From positions 8,200,874-8,264,873 of the forward strand of contig NC_079138.1 of the NCBI RefSeq assembly GCF_945859705.1: a stretch of 64,000 bases of DNA, read 5' to 3'. Made by a program: the position numbers and the translations under genes. Numbering within the stretch: position 1 is the stretch's first letter; every line of letters begins with the position of its first letter. The stretch is from Episyrphus balteatus (lineage: Eukaryota; Arthropoda; Insecta; Diptera; Syrphidae). Positions 50,258 through 61,706 of this stretch are shown here, piece by piece. The notes under the pieces are model-generated. The model did no database searches. It was not told where the DNA came from and worked only from the letters and a program-made list of their open reading frames with translations.

Positions 50258-51782
50258 CACGGGTCGTTTGAACGCGACACTACTCGAAGTGTCTTGCACT
50301 CCATATGTTTTGATGCAGAAATGTTCCTTGGGGTCTAAATAGTAAGAAAAAAGCTTTTTTAAAATTTTCTATCGAGCTATTCGTTTTTTATGAGCTTAAT
50401 AAGTTGTGAAAAAACGTACTTTTACGTACTTTTTCACACGTTTTTGTTAATAACTCTGTTAATAATAATATTAGAAACTCAAATAATGGCTCTATTTTTA
50501 GAAAAAATATCCCTCTTTTTAACGGCATTTCAATCAAATTAGTGGCATTTTTAGATCTTCAGATATTCGAATCTAAGTCCGTTCATTTTTTCTGCCTAAT
50601 TCGATTTCTCTAATCAAAAAGTTTTTTTTTATAAAAGTCAGGGTATAGTTTTCTAATGGTTTTTCGTATGCTGAACTCGAATCCAAAGTCAAAAAAATTC
50701 CATCACATCAAGTTTTTGAGATATTACCGTTAGAAAATCCAAAATACAATTTTTTAACAGTTTTTGAGGTTATGTCATCTTGCGTGATAAGTTTTTATAA
50801 TTACATTTGTAGCGGTTTCTTTAAGAACTAAGTTTCTTCTTTTAAAATCCGTTTAAATCATTTAGATATCGCTTTTCTTCTCCGAGAAATCCTAAAATCA
50901 ATTCAACATGTTTGGTGAATATTCTCTATGAAAAAAAAATCTTATGTTCGTTTGGGTTTCATGGCAAATCGCAAAAAATTTTTGCATTCCTTTAAGTTTT
51001 TTGGTTAGTCAAAAATTTTCTTACCCATAAACTTACCAAAAAACTTAAAGGAATGCAAAAATTTTTTGCGATTTGCCATGAAACCCAAACGAACATAAGA
51101 TTTTTTTTTCATAGAGAATATTCACCAAACATGTTGAATTGATTTTAGGATTTCTCGGAGAAGAAAAGCGATATCTAAATGATTTAAACGGATTTTAAAA
51201 GAAGAAACTTAGTTCTTAAAGAAACCGCTACAAATGTAATTATAAAAACTTATCACGCAAGATGACATAACCTCAAAAACTGTTAAAAAATTGTATTTTG
51301 GATTTTCTAACGGTAATATCTCAAAAACTTGATGTGATGGAATTTTTTTGACTTTGGATTCGAGTTCAGCATACGAAAAACCATTAGAAAACTATACCCT
51401 GACTTTTATAAAAAAAAACTTTTTGATTAGAGAAATCGAATTAGGCAGAAAAAATGAACGGACTTAGATTCGAATATCTGAAGATCTAAAAATGCCACTA
51501 ATTTGATTGAAATGCCGTTAAAAAGAGGGATATTTTTTCTAAAAATAGAGCCATTATTTGAGTTTCTAATATTATTATTAACAGAGTTATTAACAAAAAC
51601 GTGTGAAAAAGTACGTAAAAGTACGTTTTTTCACAACTTATTAAGCTCATAAAAAACGAATAGCTCGATAGAAAATTTTAAAAAAGCTTTTTTCTTACTA
51701 TTTAGACCCCAAGGAACATTTCTGCATCAAAACATATGGAGTGCAAGACACTTCGAGTAGTGTCGCGTTCAAACGACCCGTG
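50258..51782. mobile_element. Giant palindrome / foldback element, 748-bp arms
   Basis: The left arm 50258-51005 and the right arm 51035-51782 are inverted copies of exactly equal length, separated by 29 bases. Four 60-base blocks compared across the arms (starting 50341, 50461, 50641, 50881) were identical without a gap. The ends read CACGGGTCGTTTGAACGCG, and the tetramer GTTA directly flanks both sides (50254-50257, 51783-51786), so a 4-base target duplication is likely. No protein is encoded. Arm sequence is related to the dispersed repeat at 24.7 kb. The superfamily is uncertain. A tail-to-tail artefact of assembly must be excluded. Confidence 0.85.
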
Positions 51783-51786
51783 GTTA

Positions 51787-52990
51787 CCTACTTACCATTT
51801 AGTTTGCAGTAAATTTAAGCGCAATCAGTCGCATGTCCACCTAGCGTTATTTAGGTTAACTAAACTCTTCAATCAAACAAATTTAGTGTTTGTCATTTCT
51901 TTGCATGTAATATCGATATCCACCTCGTTTGTGTCTCAAATAAACTCACTTAAAAAAAAAACATTAGACATTCAGCCTTATAGATATGATGATATTTGAG
52001 CTTTCTTCAGAGGTCCTCAAAAATACAGCAAAAATATACAAAATAAAACAAAACCTATCACCCAGGTTATTTTTTTACCAATCTAGTGGCAGGTATGTAT
52101 TTTAATTTACGTTTTACATTACTGAATTTTCTCATAATTTTCTCCCAGTTTCACTCAGGTTTAACTGGTGACATAGGTAGAAGGTAGGTATAAGTACCCA
52201 AAGGTACAAACAAGTTTAAGATATATTCTGAGAACTCAAAACAAAAAACTGTGTAACTTTACCAAGTCTCAGCAACCATACCCTAAACATCTTCCTGAAA
52301 CTATAAAGATTCCTTATACCTATTTTAAGTATGAAGAAAGAGACACAGTGTGTGTGTTTGTGTATGCGAGAGAAATTAACTTCTCGAAGCGAAAGTTTTA
52401 CTTTTAATAAAAGGAAAAACAAGAAAAAAATCCTTTCGATAACACATACGCCCTAATTAAATATTGCACAGCGATTGGTTCAAAATATTTTTTGTAAGAA
52501 TCCTTTACAAGGATACCAGATACCAGCAAGGATACACCCCTAATAATCCATAATGTGAGGGTTGGACTTTGGTACAACTACTATACGATATGATATTCCT
52601 ATTAGACCCACCACTTTCTCTCTCTCTCTTTCTCTCTCTGCAAACTGCAACCACCATTCACCATATTCACCACACACAACCATGCCTCTGAGGAGACTGC
52701 CACCGGCCGTCTTACACACACCATTAGTTCAGCCAACCAAACCTAAGTAAAGAGAACCCAGTACCTATACTCTCGATTCTCGGAGACAAAAAGATTCAAC
52801 CCCCATCATCATAATCATCATCATCATCATAATCAACATCATCATTATCTCTATTGCGCAAATGAATGTTTTTTTTTTTGTGTTCGAAATTCGAGATATA
52901 TTTGGAATCCGATGCGATGCCTCAGAAGTGTAGCATCATAATATTGTATACGTGTTGTGTTGACTATTCACACATCCACCCTCGCTATAA
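51787..52990 (+). other. Long intron, upstream of the internal first exon
   Basis: No gene. There is a CT-rich tract at 52616-52639 (CTCTCT-type, a possible GAGA-factor site) and an ATC-rich tract at 52805-52850. Both lie within about 550 bases of the candidate internal start site. Confidence 0.45.
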
Positions 52991-53145
52991 CAACAGATAA
53001 TGTTGAAGTAGAATTGTTGGTTTGACGTTTAATGTTGCTGCAACCATCAACTGACACTGGCATCATCGTAACACGTCCTCCTAACTACCTTAGCGGCATC
53101 TGTATCTGTCTCTGTATTCTTTCGACGATATCGTTGGATTGCGCG

Positions 53146-53152
53146 TTCAGTT
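53146..53152 (+). promoter_or_regulatory. Candidate initiator of the internal promoter
   Basis: TTCAGTT at 53146-53152 fits the fly initiator TCAKTY fully with A at 53149 as +1. No TATA box is seen 25-35 bases upstream and no clean DPE at +28. A CT-rich tract lies 510 bases upstream. The sequence from here to 54099 is GC-richer than the rest of the intron and could be a leader of about 950 bases. Confidence 0.25.
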
Positions 53153-54099
53153 TGTGCATCGTTCGTATACTTATCGTTATCTCGTGCAGTTTGTTCCGAT
53201 TACGATCCGTCGCAAAATTTTCTCCGCAACATTGTCTTCTTCTTCTTCGTGCCTTGGTCTCTTGTACTATCATCCTTGTGTAGGAGCAATATTGAAGCAG
53301 TTTTTATTTAACTGTTTTTTTTTACCTACAATTTTATTTTTGTGAACGTGTCCGTGTCTTTGGTTAGACGAAGACGCACGGTGGTGTCATAGTCGTTCCT
53401 GTTGTCGGTGTGGCGTTGTTGTCATCCAATCACATACTATTGTTGTTTGGTTATGAGATGGTTGTGTTGTGCACAGGAAAAACATTTGGTGCAATTTTTC
53501 GTTTTCCATAAATAAATGTTTAGTTTTTGTGCAACTTCTAGTCCACAAATAATTCCACAAAACACAATATTACCACAAACAAGTTAGAGTGTCTAACTAA
53601 TGTCCTTTCTTGTTATATCCCTCTATTAATCGCTTTTGCTGTCGTTCTCGTTGTCCTCGGAGGTGGTAGCGTTGTCATTTTATCATTTTGTTATCATTTT
53701 TGTCATCGGCGCGTATTTTCTTTATCAAGACATTGATAATTTTTGTGCGTGTTTGTTGCAATGTTGTTCTCGTTTTGTTTGTTAAAAAAATAATAAAACA
53801 AATTATACCTATACCTACTCAACTTAATCCTTATGAAAAAGATAACGTTTCTTGTGTAAGATATAAAAGTGAAGAGTTATTTTTTTTTTTTTCTTGAAAA
53901 CAACTTAAGAAAAAAATATTTTTTTAATTATAAGCATATAACACACTGTATGTTATGTTGTGAAAAATCTAGTCAAAAATCCTTTTTTCATCGTCATAAT
54001 ATTCCTACCTATCCCCTCGCAACAATCGAGGTTTTCAATTTTCAATATTTGTGCATATATATTTTATAAAAAAAGAAAGTTTCTTACAATCTTGTGATC
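53149..54099 (+). other. Putative leader of the alternative first exon
   Basis: T/G-rich sequence with several short upstream frames, none longer than about 85 codons and none domain-like. It runs without an obvious acceptor into the ATG at 54100, so it may be contiguous leader. The 5' limit depends on the weak initiator call. Confidence 0.3.
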
Positions 54100-54154
54100 A
54101 TGGATTTATCTACAGCATATCGGTACAATCAGAATATGATGGAATACTACACAT
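54100..54154 (+). CDS. Alternative first coding exon (M-D-L-S-T-A-Y-R-Y)
   Basis: The ATG at 54100 has A at -3 and G at +4. The exon encodes 18 residues rich in Tyr, Asn and Met (M-D-L-S-T-A-Y-R-Y-N-Q-N-M-M-E-Y-Y-T) and ends at ACAT before a consensus donor GTAAGT (54155). It leaves one base, the same phase as all three upstream exons. Coding for a short unique N-terminus that could join the same downstream exon is the simplest reading. Alternatively it begins an unrelated gene. No stop interrupts it. I do not recognise the peptide. Confidence 0.6.
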
Positions 54155-54197
54155 GTAAGTTTCATAGAGTTTTGTATTCTAAAGCATACGAATTTTA

Positions 54198-55159
54198 CAC
54201 TCAGGGAAACTGTTGAAAGTTACCTACTGTCATATTTTTGACGACGTTGAGGAAAGTGGATTACTTATTTGAAATTTGTCGACTATCGTTATTTTTTTGT
54301 CAGCGGAAATCAAAACAAACTGTCTAATACCTATGAACAATTTTATTGGAATAAAAAAAATTTGTATAATATCACGCAAACTATCGGGTTATATAATAGC
54401 CTAATGTGTAAAGTGTAAAATTTTTCATTTCGATATTTTGACTTGTTAACGTATGCACCTATCGCCTCTATGACTTCTAACAGGCCGATATGAAAATATT
54501 CGTCAACGTCAAATCAAGAGTCTAGTCGAAAGTACCACTTTTTCTTTTAATCAATCGGTCGGAGAAAAATGGCCTCTGTTGCATTTTCTGTTAATGTTTG
54601 CTTTGTTTTGATTAGGTTTTTTAGAAAAACTAAAGATCATGAGATGAGTTACGTTGAGCGTCGATATGTTGATTATTATTTTTTGAAAAAAATTTCCTCA
54701 TTTTTTGCAATTTCCGTGCAAAATGCTTCGTTTAACGGACGGACGGCTCGACTTTCATGGGTTAAAAATATACAGCCGTAGAGCGACTAGGATTTGGAAC
54801 CTCCGAAAAATTCATATCTTCATAATAGAAGGATGTCAAGCGATTTTTTTATTTTTTGTATTTGAGTTTGAATTTGCTATGTTTGAATTTTTAAGTTTTT
54901 AAAGAGTAGATATGATACCTGTATCGTAAAATGCTTAACAGTATTTGAACCAATTTTTAACTGAACTGTCCTTTGATAAAAATCCGTCGTTTGTTAAGTA
55001 AAAGACAAATAATACGTCATAAAAACCTATTTTTTTCTTTAGCAACAGAAACACATTAGAATATATTTATTACGATGCATTTGTAGATTGTGGCGTTGGC
55101 ACTAAATAAAAAAAATTTTAAAACGTCAAAATTATTAGAAAAAAAACGTTCCCTGAGTG
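54198..55159. mobile_element. TIR element 43 bp after the alternative exon
   Basis: CACTCAGGGAA at 54198-54208 and TTCCCTGAGTG at 55149-55159 are inverted ends, differing only at the innermost base or two. TTA flanks both sides (54195-54197, 55160-55162). A TTA/TAA target is typical of PIF/Harbinger elements, while a TA target would suggest Tc1/mariner. The frame at 54569-54781 has no recognisable transposase motif, so the copy is non-autonomous. Confidence 0.6.
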
Positions 55160-56000
55160 TTAAAGTTAATGTAATTTCTAGCAGCAACATCTTTTAGTTT
55201 TTCGTTATCTGTGAGACAAATTTTGATAGGATATATGAGTTTTTTGGACCTAAAGACAAAATTTGTTTTTTTTTTTTTTGTAATATTAATTGGAAAAAAT
55301 CATTTTTAACATAAATTTAAATTTTGTATGCCTACCAAGATTTATAGACCATAAATTATAGATTTATATATTTGTGACACTGATTGAATCAAAATCAAAA
55401 CTAGCTATTGTATACCTATCACAACAGTTTAAGATGAAAGTTACGAGACTGTTATATCTATCATAGCACCAATCATGTAAGTTGTAAGTACGATGGACTG
55501 TAAAGCCGGATTCAAATCCAGCTCTTCCCACTTTCAATTTCTCTGTGCCTTGAAATTGACAAAGCTTCGAAAATTGTTGTTATTAAGAAATGCACCTCGC
55601 CATAGTTTTTCGAGCATGAAATAAAATCAAAGGTCCCTTCCATTCCATTCCAGTCTCGCAATTTTATTACATGTACTGAGGAATAGTTGAAAGACTTCGT
55701 CACGCCATAAATGTATTTGTCATTTTGCGATTTTGTCAAAATAGTAATTTTTGATAAGTATACTCCATTTATTGATAACCATAGAAATAATTAAAAAATG
55801 TCTGATTAAAAAAACAGAATTATTTTAAGACCGGAATACTATTTGCGAAAATAATAAACCATTTCAGTTGTTTTCTTGTTTTAAGTGGTTGGGTATATTC
55901 ACTTTTTAATTTCGAATAAAGTGTTTTTTTTTTTGTGATTTTGTGATTTTTTTGTGAAGAAGGCTTTTTATAAAATAAATACATAGAGTTGTGTATACAT
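55160..56000 (+). other. Intron: no gene
   Basis: AT-rich. At 55487-55530 a GGATTCAAATCC block resembles a pol III B box, but no tRNA shape accompanies it. Confidence 0.4.
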
Positions 56001-56002
56001 TA

Positions 56003-56751
56003 GACTGATTCAAAAAACTTTAAAAGTTTCCGCCCTTAATATTAACATTAAGTACCGCCGCACCAACAATTTCTATTTCCCATATGATTTACATGGGAAA
56101 GATTGTGTTTTTGAGTTTGGAATTTTATAACTTTTTAATGGTTCATCAAGGCTAGATTTATTCATTTTCTTGTATAAAATTGAAAGCTCTACAAAAAAGC
56201 TCTGAGTAATTTTTTTGATAAACTGCCCCGTTTCGAAGTTATTCAACTTTAAAATATAAAATGTAATTTTTTTGACGAAACTATTAGGTTTTTCAAAAAA
56301 TTTGGCAAACTTTTCGAATACCTACTCGTATTCTATGTTGTGTTTTGGTTTCACAGATCCTTTTATATAACTCTCAAACCCCTAATACTATCATATTAAA
56401 TTTCTTCAATAAATTCGAATTATTCATTTTTTTAACTAAAAATTATTTTAATAAATTTTTCGCGTCGGTTTTTTTTAAATTTTATAAATGCAATTTTGTA
56501 GAGCGTTCAATTTTATACAAGAAAATGATTAAATCTAGCCTTTTTGATGAACCGTTAAGAAGTTATAAAATTCCAAACTTAAAAACACAATCCTTCCCAT
56601 GTAAATCATATGGGAAATAGAAATTTGCGATGCGGCGGTACTTAATGTTAATATTAAGGGCTGAAACTTTAACAGTATTTTCTTTTCGTAATTTCCAACA
56701 ATATTTTCGGTAATGCTTTGAACAAAAAAAAAATTTTTTTTTGAATCAGTC
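56003..56751. mobile_element. TA-flanked foldback element
   Basis: GACTGATTCAAAA at 56003 and TTTTGAATCAGTC ending at 56751 are inverted ends flanked by TA on both sides (56001-56002, 56752-56753), as expected for Tc1/mariner-type MITEs. The arms extend inward for about 300 bases with mismatches. For example, CATATGATTTACATGGGAAA near 56079 pairs with its near complement near 56597, and CTTGTATAAAATTGAA near 56170 with its complement near 56505. The unpaired centre is small. The frame at 56345-56620 lies across the right arm and is a by-product. Confidence 0.75.
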
Positions 56752-57308
56752 TAGTATACATACAGCGAATTTAATGTAGGTACTTCAAGAATTTGAGATG
56801 TATTTACAAAAATATTAAGTTCCACTGTCTCCACAAAAAAGGTGTCTTGAGGTGAGGAAAAGATCTCAGAGATACAAATTATCGGAAATAAAAGAATAGG
56901 TATATTCTATATTGATACCTAAATGTCATATAAGTGACGACTAGGAAAACACCGTTTCACAAACCATATAAAGTCAGTTAAGGCGTCTTTGTAAATACGC
57001 TAATTTCTCCGAAAATACCTATTTGCCAAATCAATGTAAAACTTTCAAAGAATATTTCTTGTCGGCTGGATGCTATCTTGTTCAATGTCCATCTTTCAAA
57101 ATGTTGAGAAATCGGTTTTTTAAGTTTAGATTAAAAAATTTTTTGTAGATATAACAGAAAGTTTTTGAATAGTAATGGAATGATTTTGTGCTGGAAGCCT
57201 TGATAAATTTGTTTTTGAAACATGCAACACAACTTTTGTTTCCATTGTTTTGAACTAGTTATAAATTAAAATCAAAGAGGAAGTCATTTTGGATATTGAA
57301 CAAAGGTA

Positions 57309-57665
57309 CACCCAGAGAAAAAACGCATAGTAATTTTTAATCCGTTCTACATTGAATCAATGGTGAAAAATATATTCATTAATTTTCTAAAAATCGTCCT
57401 ATGGTTAACTTACAGTTTGTCACACCAATTTTTATAAGTGAGATGGCACAGTGGTAAAGCACAAGCTTGTCAACCCAGATATAGCAGGTTCGATCCCCAG
57501 CGGATGCCAGTTTTACTTTTTTTTATTTTTTTTAATGTGTGAACAACTTAGATTTAAAGTGTGCTACTTTGATTCAATCATTTTCCACTTTAGGCTAAAA
57601 ATGTAGTGATTTTCCATTGATTCAAAGTGGTTTCGATTGATTTTACGTTGTTTTTTGGTTCAGTG
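57309..57665. mobile_element. TA-flanked TIR element containing a tRNA-like unit
   Basis: Left (57309: CACCCAGAGAAAAAAC) and right (GTTTTTTGGTTCAGTG ending 57665) ends are imperfect inverted repeats flanked by TA (57307-57308, 57666-57667). Further inside, CATTGAATCAATGG (about 57350) pairs with CCATTGATTCAAAG (about 57616). The right TA is also the left TA of the next element, so the two abut. The centre carries the tRNA-like sequence. Confidence 0.55.
57441..57520 (+). ncRNA. tRNA-like pol III unit (SINE head or tRNA pseudogene)
   Basis: TGGCACAGTGG at 57444-57454 fits the tRNA A box and GGTTCGATCC at 57487-57496 fits the B box, with normal spacing. TTTT runs that could terminate pol III follow at 57511 and 57518. 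The acceptor-side GGCAC...GGATGCC ends are partly complementary, but a proper anticodon stem does not form, so a functional tRNA is unlikely. A tRNA-derived SINE or promoter relic is the better reading. Confidence 0.55.
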
Positions 57666-57667
57666 TA

Positions 57668-58333
57668 CACCGAAAAAAAAATTTGATAATAACAGCTATC
57701 AAATTAGCATTTTTCAGTGACAAAAGTCGTCCAACAATTAAAATATCAATTTTGATATTTTATCATATCATTTTGACATTTTTTAAGTTTAAGTGGATAG
57801 TGAAAATTTCACTTTGACAATTAAAATATCAATGTTGACTAGATTTCACGTTTTAGTTTATTATAATGAAACCTATTTCTTTCCTTTTCATTTTCATTAT
57901 TTTAAGAATTTTCTTTCTTTTTTCAAAACATAACTGAAAGGGAATATTCTTTACAAAATAATGGTGATATTATTTTTTCTATTATAGGTGATATAATTGT
58001 TTTGTTATTTTCTCCCAAACTATGTGAAGTAAAATCTTAGTGCCGATCAAATTTTCTCAGTAAATCATACATTTTACTTCGAAAAAACACAAAGCGCCTT
58101 TAAATTAGTACACATTAAGAATTTTTTATTCAATATTTTTCAATAATTTGGAATGAGAAATTGATATGAAAAAATGATAATAAAAATAAAAAAAAAAATT
58201 CCAAAATGTGACATTTAAATATCATCCTGATAATAAAAATGTTGTTTTAATATTTTAATTATCATAAAACACATTTTATAGAGAATTTTTGGCTGATATT
58301 TAAAAAATGTTAAATTGATATTGGTTTTCGGTG
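57668..58333 (+). mobile_element. TA-flanked MITE (copy 1)
   Basis: CACCGAAAA at 57668 and TTTTCGGTG ending at 58333, with TA on both sides (57666-57667, 58334-58335). Subterminal segments (ATCAAATTAGCATTTTT against AAAAATGTTAAATTGAT) also pair. Diverged relative of 34054-34914 in inverted orientation, without the nested insertion. No transposase. The frame at 58215-58460 is a by-product that crosses its end. Confidence 0.75.
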
Positions 58334-58544
58334 TAAGTATATGGAGTGACACAAACTTATAAGAATTTTTTTGATATTTAACAAAGAACCTCAATATTAA
58401 ACAACATAGAAAAAATACAACAGAGAAGGAACATGAAGTGGATTGTGTAATATAGGACAAAAATTAGTTTTATTGTTGAAAGATCATATCATTTCAAATC
58501 TTTATTTTATCACAAAATACATTGGGGCAAATTCATAGTCATTT

Positions 58545-58870
58545 TTAGACCTCAGTTTATCTTGAGTTGCATATAGCGTGCCCTTCCTGCCAAATTATGG
58601 TAAGCGCCAAATTTAAGAATGAATTATGAAAAAGATATAATTGTATTTTTCCAACTTTAAGAACGAATAAGATGTAACTTTTTTGTGATTATCTAATCAA
58701 CAATTGCTCAAGAAAACATTCACATCAAAATTGTCATAAATTAGTCTAAAAACAAAAGAAAATAAAGATTTTTCTGAAAACAAAAACACCGCAAGTTGCC
58801 ATGTCGCTCACGATAATTTGGCGGGAAGGGCTCGATATGTAATGTGATTTGAATAGGATAAACTCTAGTT
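58545..58870. repeat. Inverted-repeat element, imperfect arms
   Basis: CATATAGCG then CCCTTCCTGCCAAATTATGG (58570-58600) pairs with ATAATTTGGCGGGAAGGGCTCG (58815-58836). The arms continue weakly outward (AGTTTATC against GATAAACT). About 300 bases in all, non-coding, probably a MITE. Confidence 0.5.
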
Positions 58871-60290
58871 CTTTTTAGAAGCGGCTTAGACAGTGTCTTA
58901 AATATATCTAGTCCATTAATTTTTTACAGAAAAAAATAAATACATTTTCCTTAGCCTAGTTCTTGCTATATACTTTAAATTAGTTAATACAATAAACTAA
59001 AAAAGTAGCATTCTTTATTAATTGACTTATTTCACAGCTTCACAGCACTAGAATAACATCATTTTGTTGTGTACATTTTATAAAAGTAAAAAAATAATTT
59101 TTTTTAAGTTTTGAGGATGATGGACAAGATAATTAATTATGTAATTCCAATTTTCCAATGTAATACAAAAGAAATTTATTGAACAAAAAGAACATTATAA
59201 ACCGTTGAAAAACAGTTCTCTGTCATTGAGAACTGAAAAAAGAATAGGACAGAATGGTTTGCGCCAAACGAAATAGCATCGCAATTACGAAGACTGCATA
59301 CCTAGCTCAATATCCTTAAGAAATGGCTTTTAGAACAAGATAGCATCCAGTCGACAGTACATTTTATTTTTGGTATTTTTTTTTATTTAAATAATAAAAT
59401 TCAACAGTCCAAGTCAAAAAGGGCTCAAAATAAAGAAATTATCTTAAGTTTATGTTATTATTAATTTTTATGTCATTTCGTTTCCTAAACAATTTGTATT
59501 TTTGACTTATTAAAGAGATATTGTTCCAGGTCTACGTTTTACACACTGTTTTTTTTTTTATATTTGATTACTTAACGCATAACGATTTTTTTAATATAAA
59601 TACCTATGTAGATCTAAAATTTACAGTTCACATATCAGATCTAGATTGAGTTATTTATAAAAAAAGATATTACATTTCAAGAAGGTATTATATTAACCAA
59701 GTTCTATATACGTGTGTATCTATGCCACAATTGAAACAAAATAAAGAGAATAGTTACAACAAGTCTTAGGTTTACCTTAGTCTTAGATTTACCTAAGTCA
59801 TTTTATTGTATTTGCTTTAAAATTGAAAAAAAAAAAAAATAAGAAGAGAAATAACAAAAGTTAAGAATGCGATACGCAGTTTGATATCACGTTTTCATTT
59901 CATGTAATATTTTTTTTTCTATTTTTATATTAGTTTTAGATCTATGCCATACGAAGGGGGAGGTAAAGATATGTCACGAGTTTTTATAGATATGTCATTT
60001 CTTTATAGCGAGAAGTACAATGGCAAAACTTAAAAAAAAAACGAAGGTATATATATATGGAAAGATATTCAATCTGCTCAAAGGTGTTGGAGTTATGCAC
60101 TATGCAGCCCTAATAGGGTTTAAGTTTATTTATATTTCTCTTTCAATTTGTTCTAAGATGCATTTCAATTGAAAGTAAAATATTTATTTAAGATAGGTAC
60201 TCCTATTCAGTATGTTTTTTAAATTTTATCGACTGGGTTAAGAGAAAAATTAATTTTAAATTACATCGATAAATCCCTCTACCTGAAAGA
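58871..60290 (+). other. Intron: no gene
   Basis: AT-rich with no supportable feature. Confidence 0.4.
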
Positions 60291-60604
60291 GTTTTAACCA
60301 GGTGAAGGATTTTCATGACCTAAAAAATTCAAAAAAGGCCAATAAAAATCAAATAAAAAGAAAAAATAGCTTTTGAAGGTTTTCATGAAACAGCCAGAAA
60401 GAAGATTCTTAAATGAGCTGAAAGACCTTTCTACTTGAGAAGAAAAGAGTAGACCCGATTTAAAACTGGATAAGTTATTCACTTCAATGTTTCCGGGAAG
60501 TCTGGAGTTTATGTCGCCATTTGCAGAATTTATTTGTTCAACTATTTTGTCATTAATTGAAGTTGAAAACAGTAGTGAATTCTCAATAATTAATTTTCTT
60601 TAAA
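60291..60604 (-). pseudogene. hAT transposase C-terminal (dimerisation) remnant
   Basis: One open minus-strand frame gives S-L-L-F-S-T, then S-R-L-P-G-N-I-E-V, F-S-S-Q-V-E-R-S-F-S-S-F-K-N-L-L and F-M-K-T-F-K. The V-E-R-S-F-S-x-x-K-x-x-L signature is diagnostic for the hAT dimerisation region, which normally follows the RNase H-like catalytic core. The catalytic part is missing. It lies antisense to the host gene. Confidence 0.65.
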
Positions 60605-60843
60605 AAGGCGAACACTTTTACAATCGGTGTCCTTTAAAAAAAAACTTAAAAATAAAGATACGGACATATTTTAAAGCAAATAAATCCCAACTAAAGTGAA
60701 TGAAATTGTACCTAATAGGTTTATAGAAATAAAGATTAAATTTTTTTTATAAAAGCAATATGCTTAAAAAAGGCATAAAAACAAACAAAATTGACAAACA
60801 AGGCACTGATGAGTAAAAAAGGCATAAAAGGAACCAGTGCCCA

Positions 60844-61052
60844 TGTTCTGTAACTTTTATCACTGGCGATAAAATATTTGAATGACTTGAAAATCCATTT
60901 TATTTCATCGAAATAAAAGAAATTTCGTTCAAAATCATAATTTCTTATTTCATAAACTCTGAATTTGAAAGAAATTTTGCTTTATATATGTCAGAAAATG
61001 GATTTTAGAGACGTTGAAACACAGTTATCGCCAGTGATAAAGTTACAGAACA
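60844..61052. mobile_element. Palindromic MITE, 209 bp
   Basis: TGTTCTGTAACTTTTATCAC at 60844 and its near complement ending at 61052 (one base shorter) form the ends, continuing through TGGCGATA/TATCGCCA. AAATCCATTTT and AAAATGGATTTT pair further inside. Non-coding. CAGGGGTCCAGGGCC directly follows, which resembles a hAT end. Confidence 0.65.
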
Positions 61053-61463
61053 GGGGTCCAGGGCCCAACCCAGATTTTTTGCTGCTTTGGACAAAAGCAC
61101 TATATGCCGCCCATTAAAATCATAAGATCTAAATACATTCAAAAGTAATTGCTATCCTATTCAGAGACGGTCAAAATTGGTCAAATGTGTTGTCTTTTTG
61201 TGAAAAAGTTGTAAAAACTAAATGTTGTTTACATACCTAAATGAAATCGTAGTACGTTGCTTTGTTGCTTGTTCGATTTTAAAAAATAATTGAATATAAA
61301 TCGACTAAGCACCACTAAAAGCAGTCTGATGATCGGGTTGGTCCGCGTAAAATAGCTATAACTCTAGCCAATTAACTTGGTGGTAACTCATACAAATTGT
61401 TGTTGTTCGATCAAAACTTTTAATGAAATCGTTTTATTTTTCTAATTTTCTATATCAAAGCAC

Positions 61464-61706
61464 CATATCGTCGCTGTAGTTCTAATACCTCGTAACGCAG
61501 AAAAAGGCGATTTTGGACTAATGATGCAATTATATTGTTGAAAAAAATCCGGCTGTAATGGAAAAGACCCTGTTTGCCTAACATCGATATTGTCAGAGCC
61601 TCGCTTAATCAAAACCAGATCATTTGTATTGATTCTCATACATTTTATACTTATAGTCTAGTTTTATTAGATTTTTGCGAGGTATTAAAACTACAGCGAC
61701 GATATG
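61464..61706. repeat. Inverted repeat with 32-base arms
   Basis: CATATCGTCGCTGTAG then TTCTAATACCTCGTAA (61464-61495) pairs with 61675-61706 with two mismatches. The spacer of 179 bases shows no further pairing and no frame of interest. Could be a short MITE. Confidence 0.55.

Noticed and set aside
55487..55530. tRNA-like B box GGATTCAAATCC
   Set aside because: No A box at proper distance and no cloverleaf; the match is too short.
57441..57512. Functional tRNA gene
   Set aside because: A and B boxes fit, but the anticodon stem does not pair, so I call it tRNA-like only.
58215..58460. 81-codon minus-strand frame
   Set aside because: It runs across the end of a MITE and reflects its sequence.
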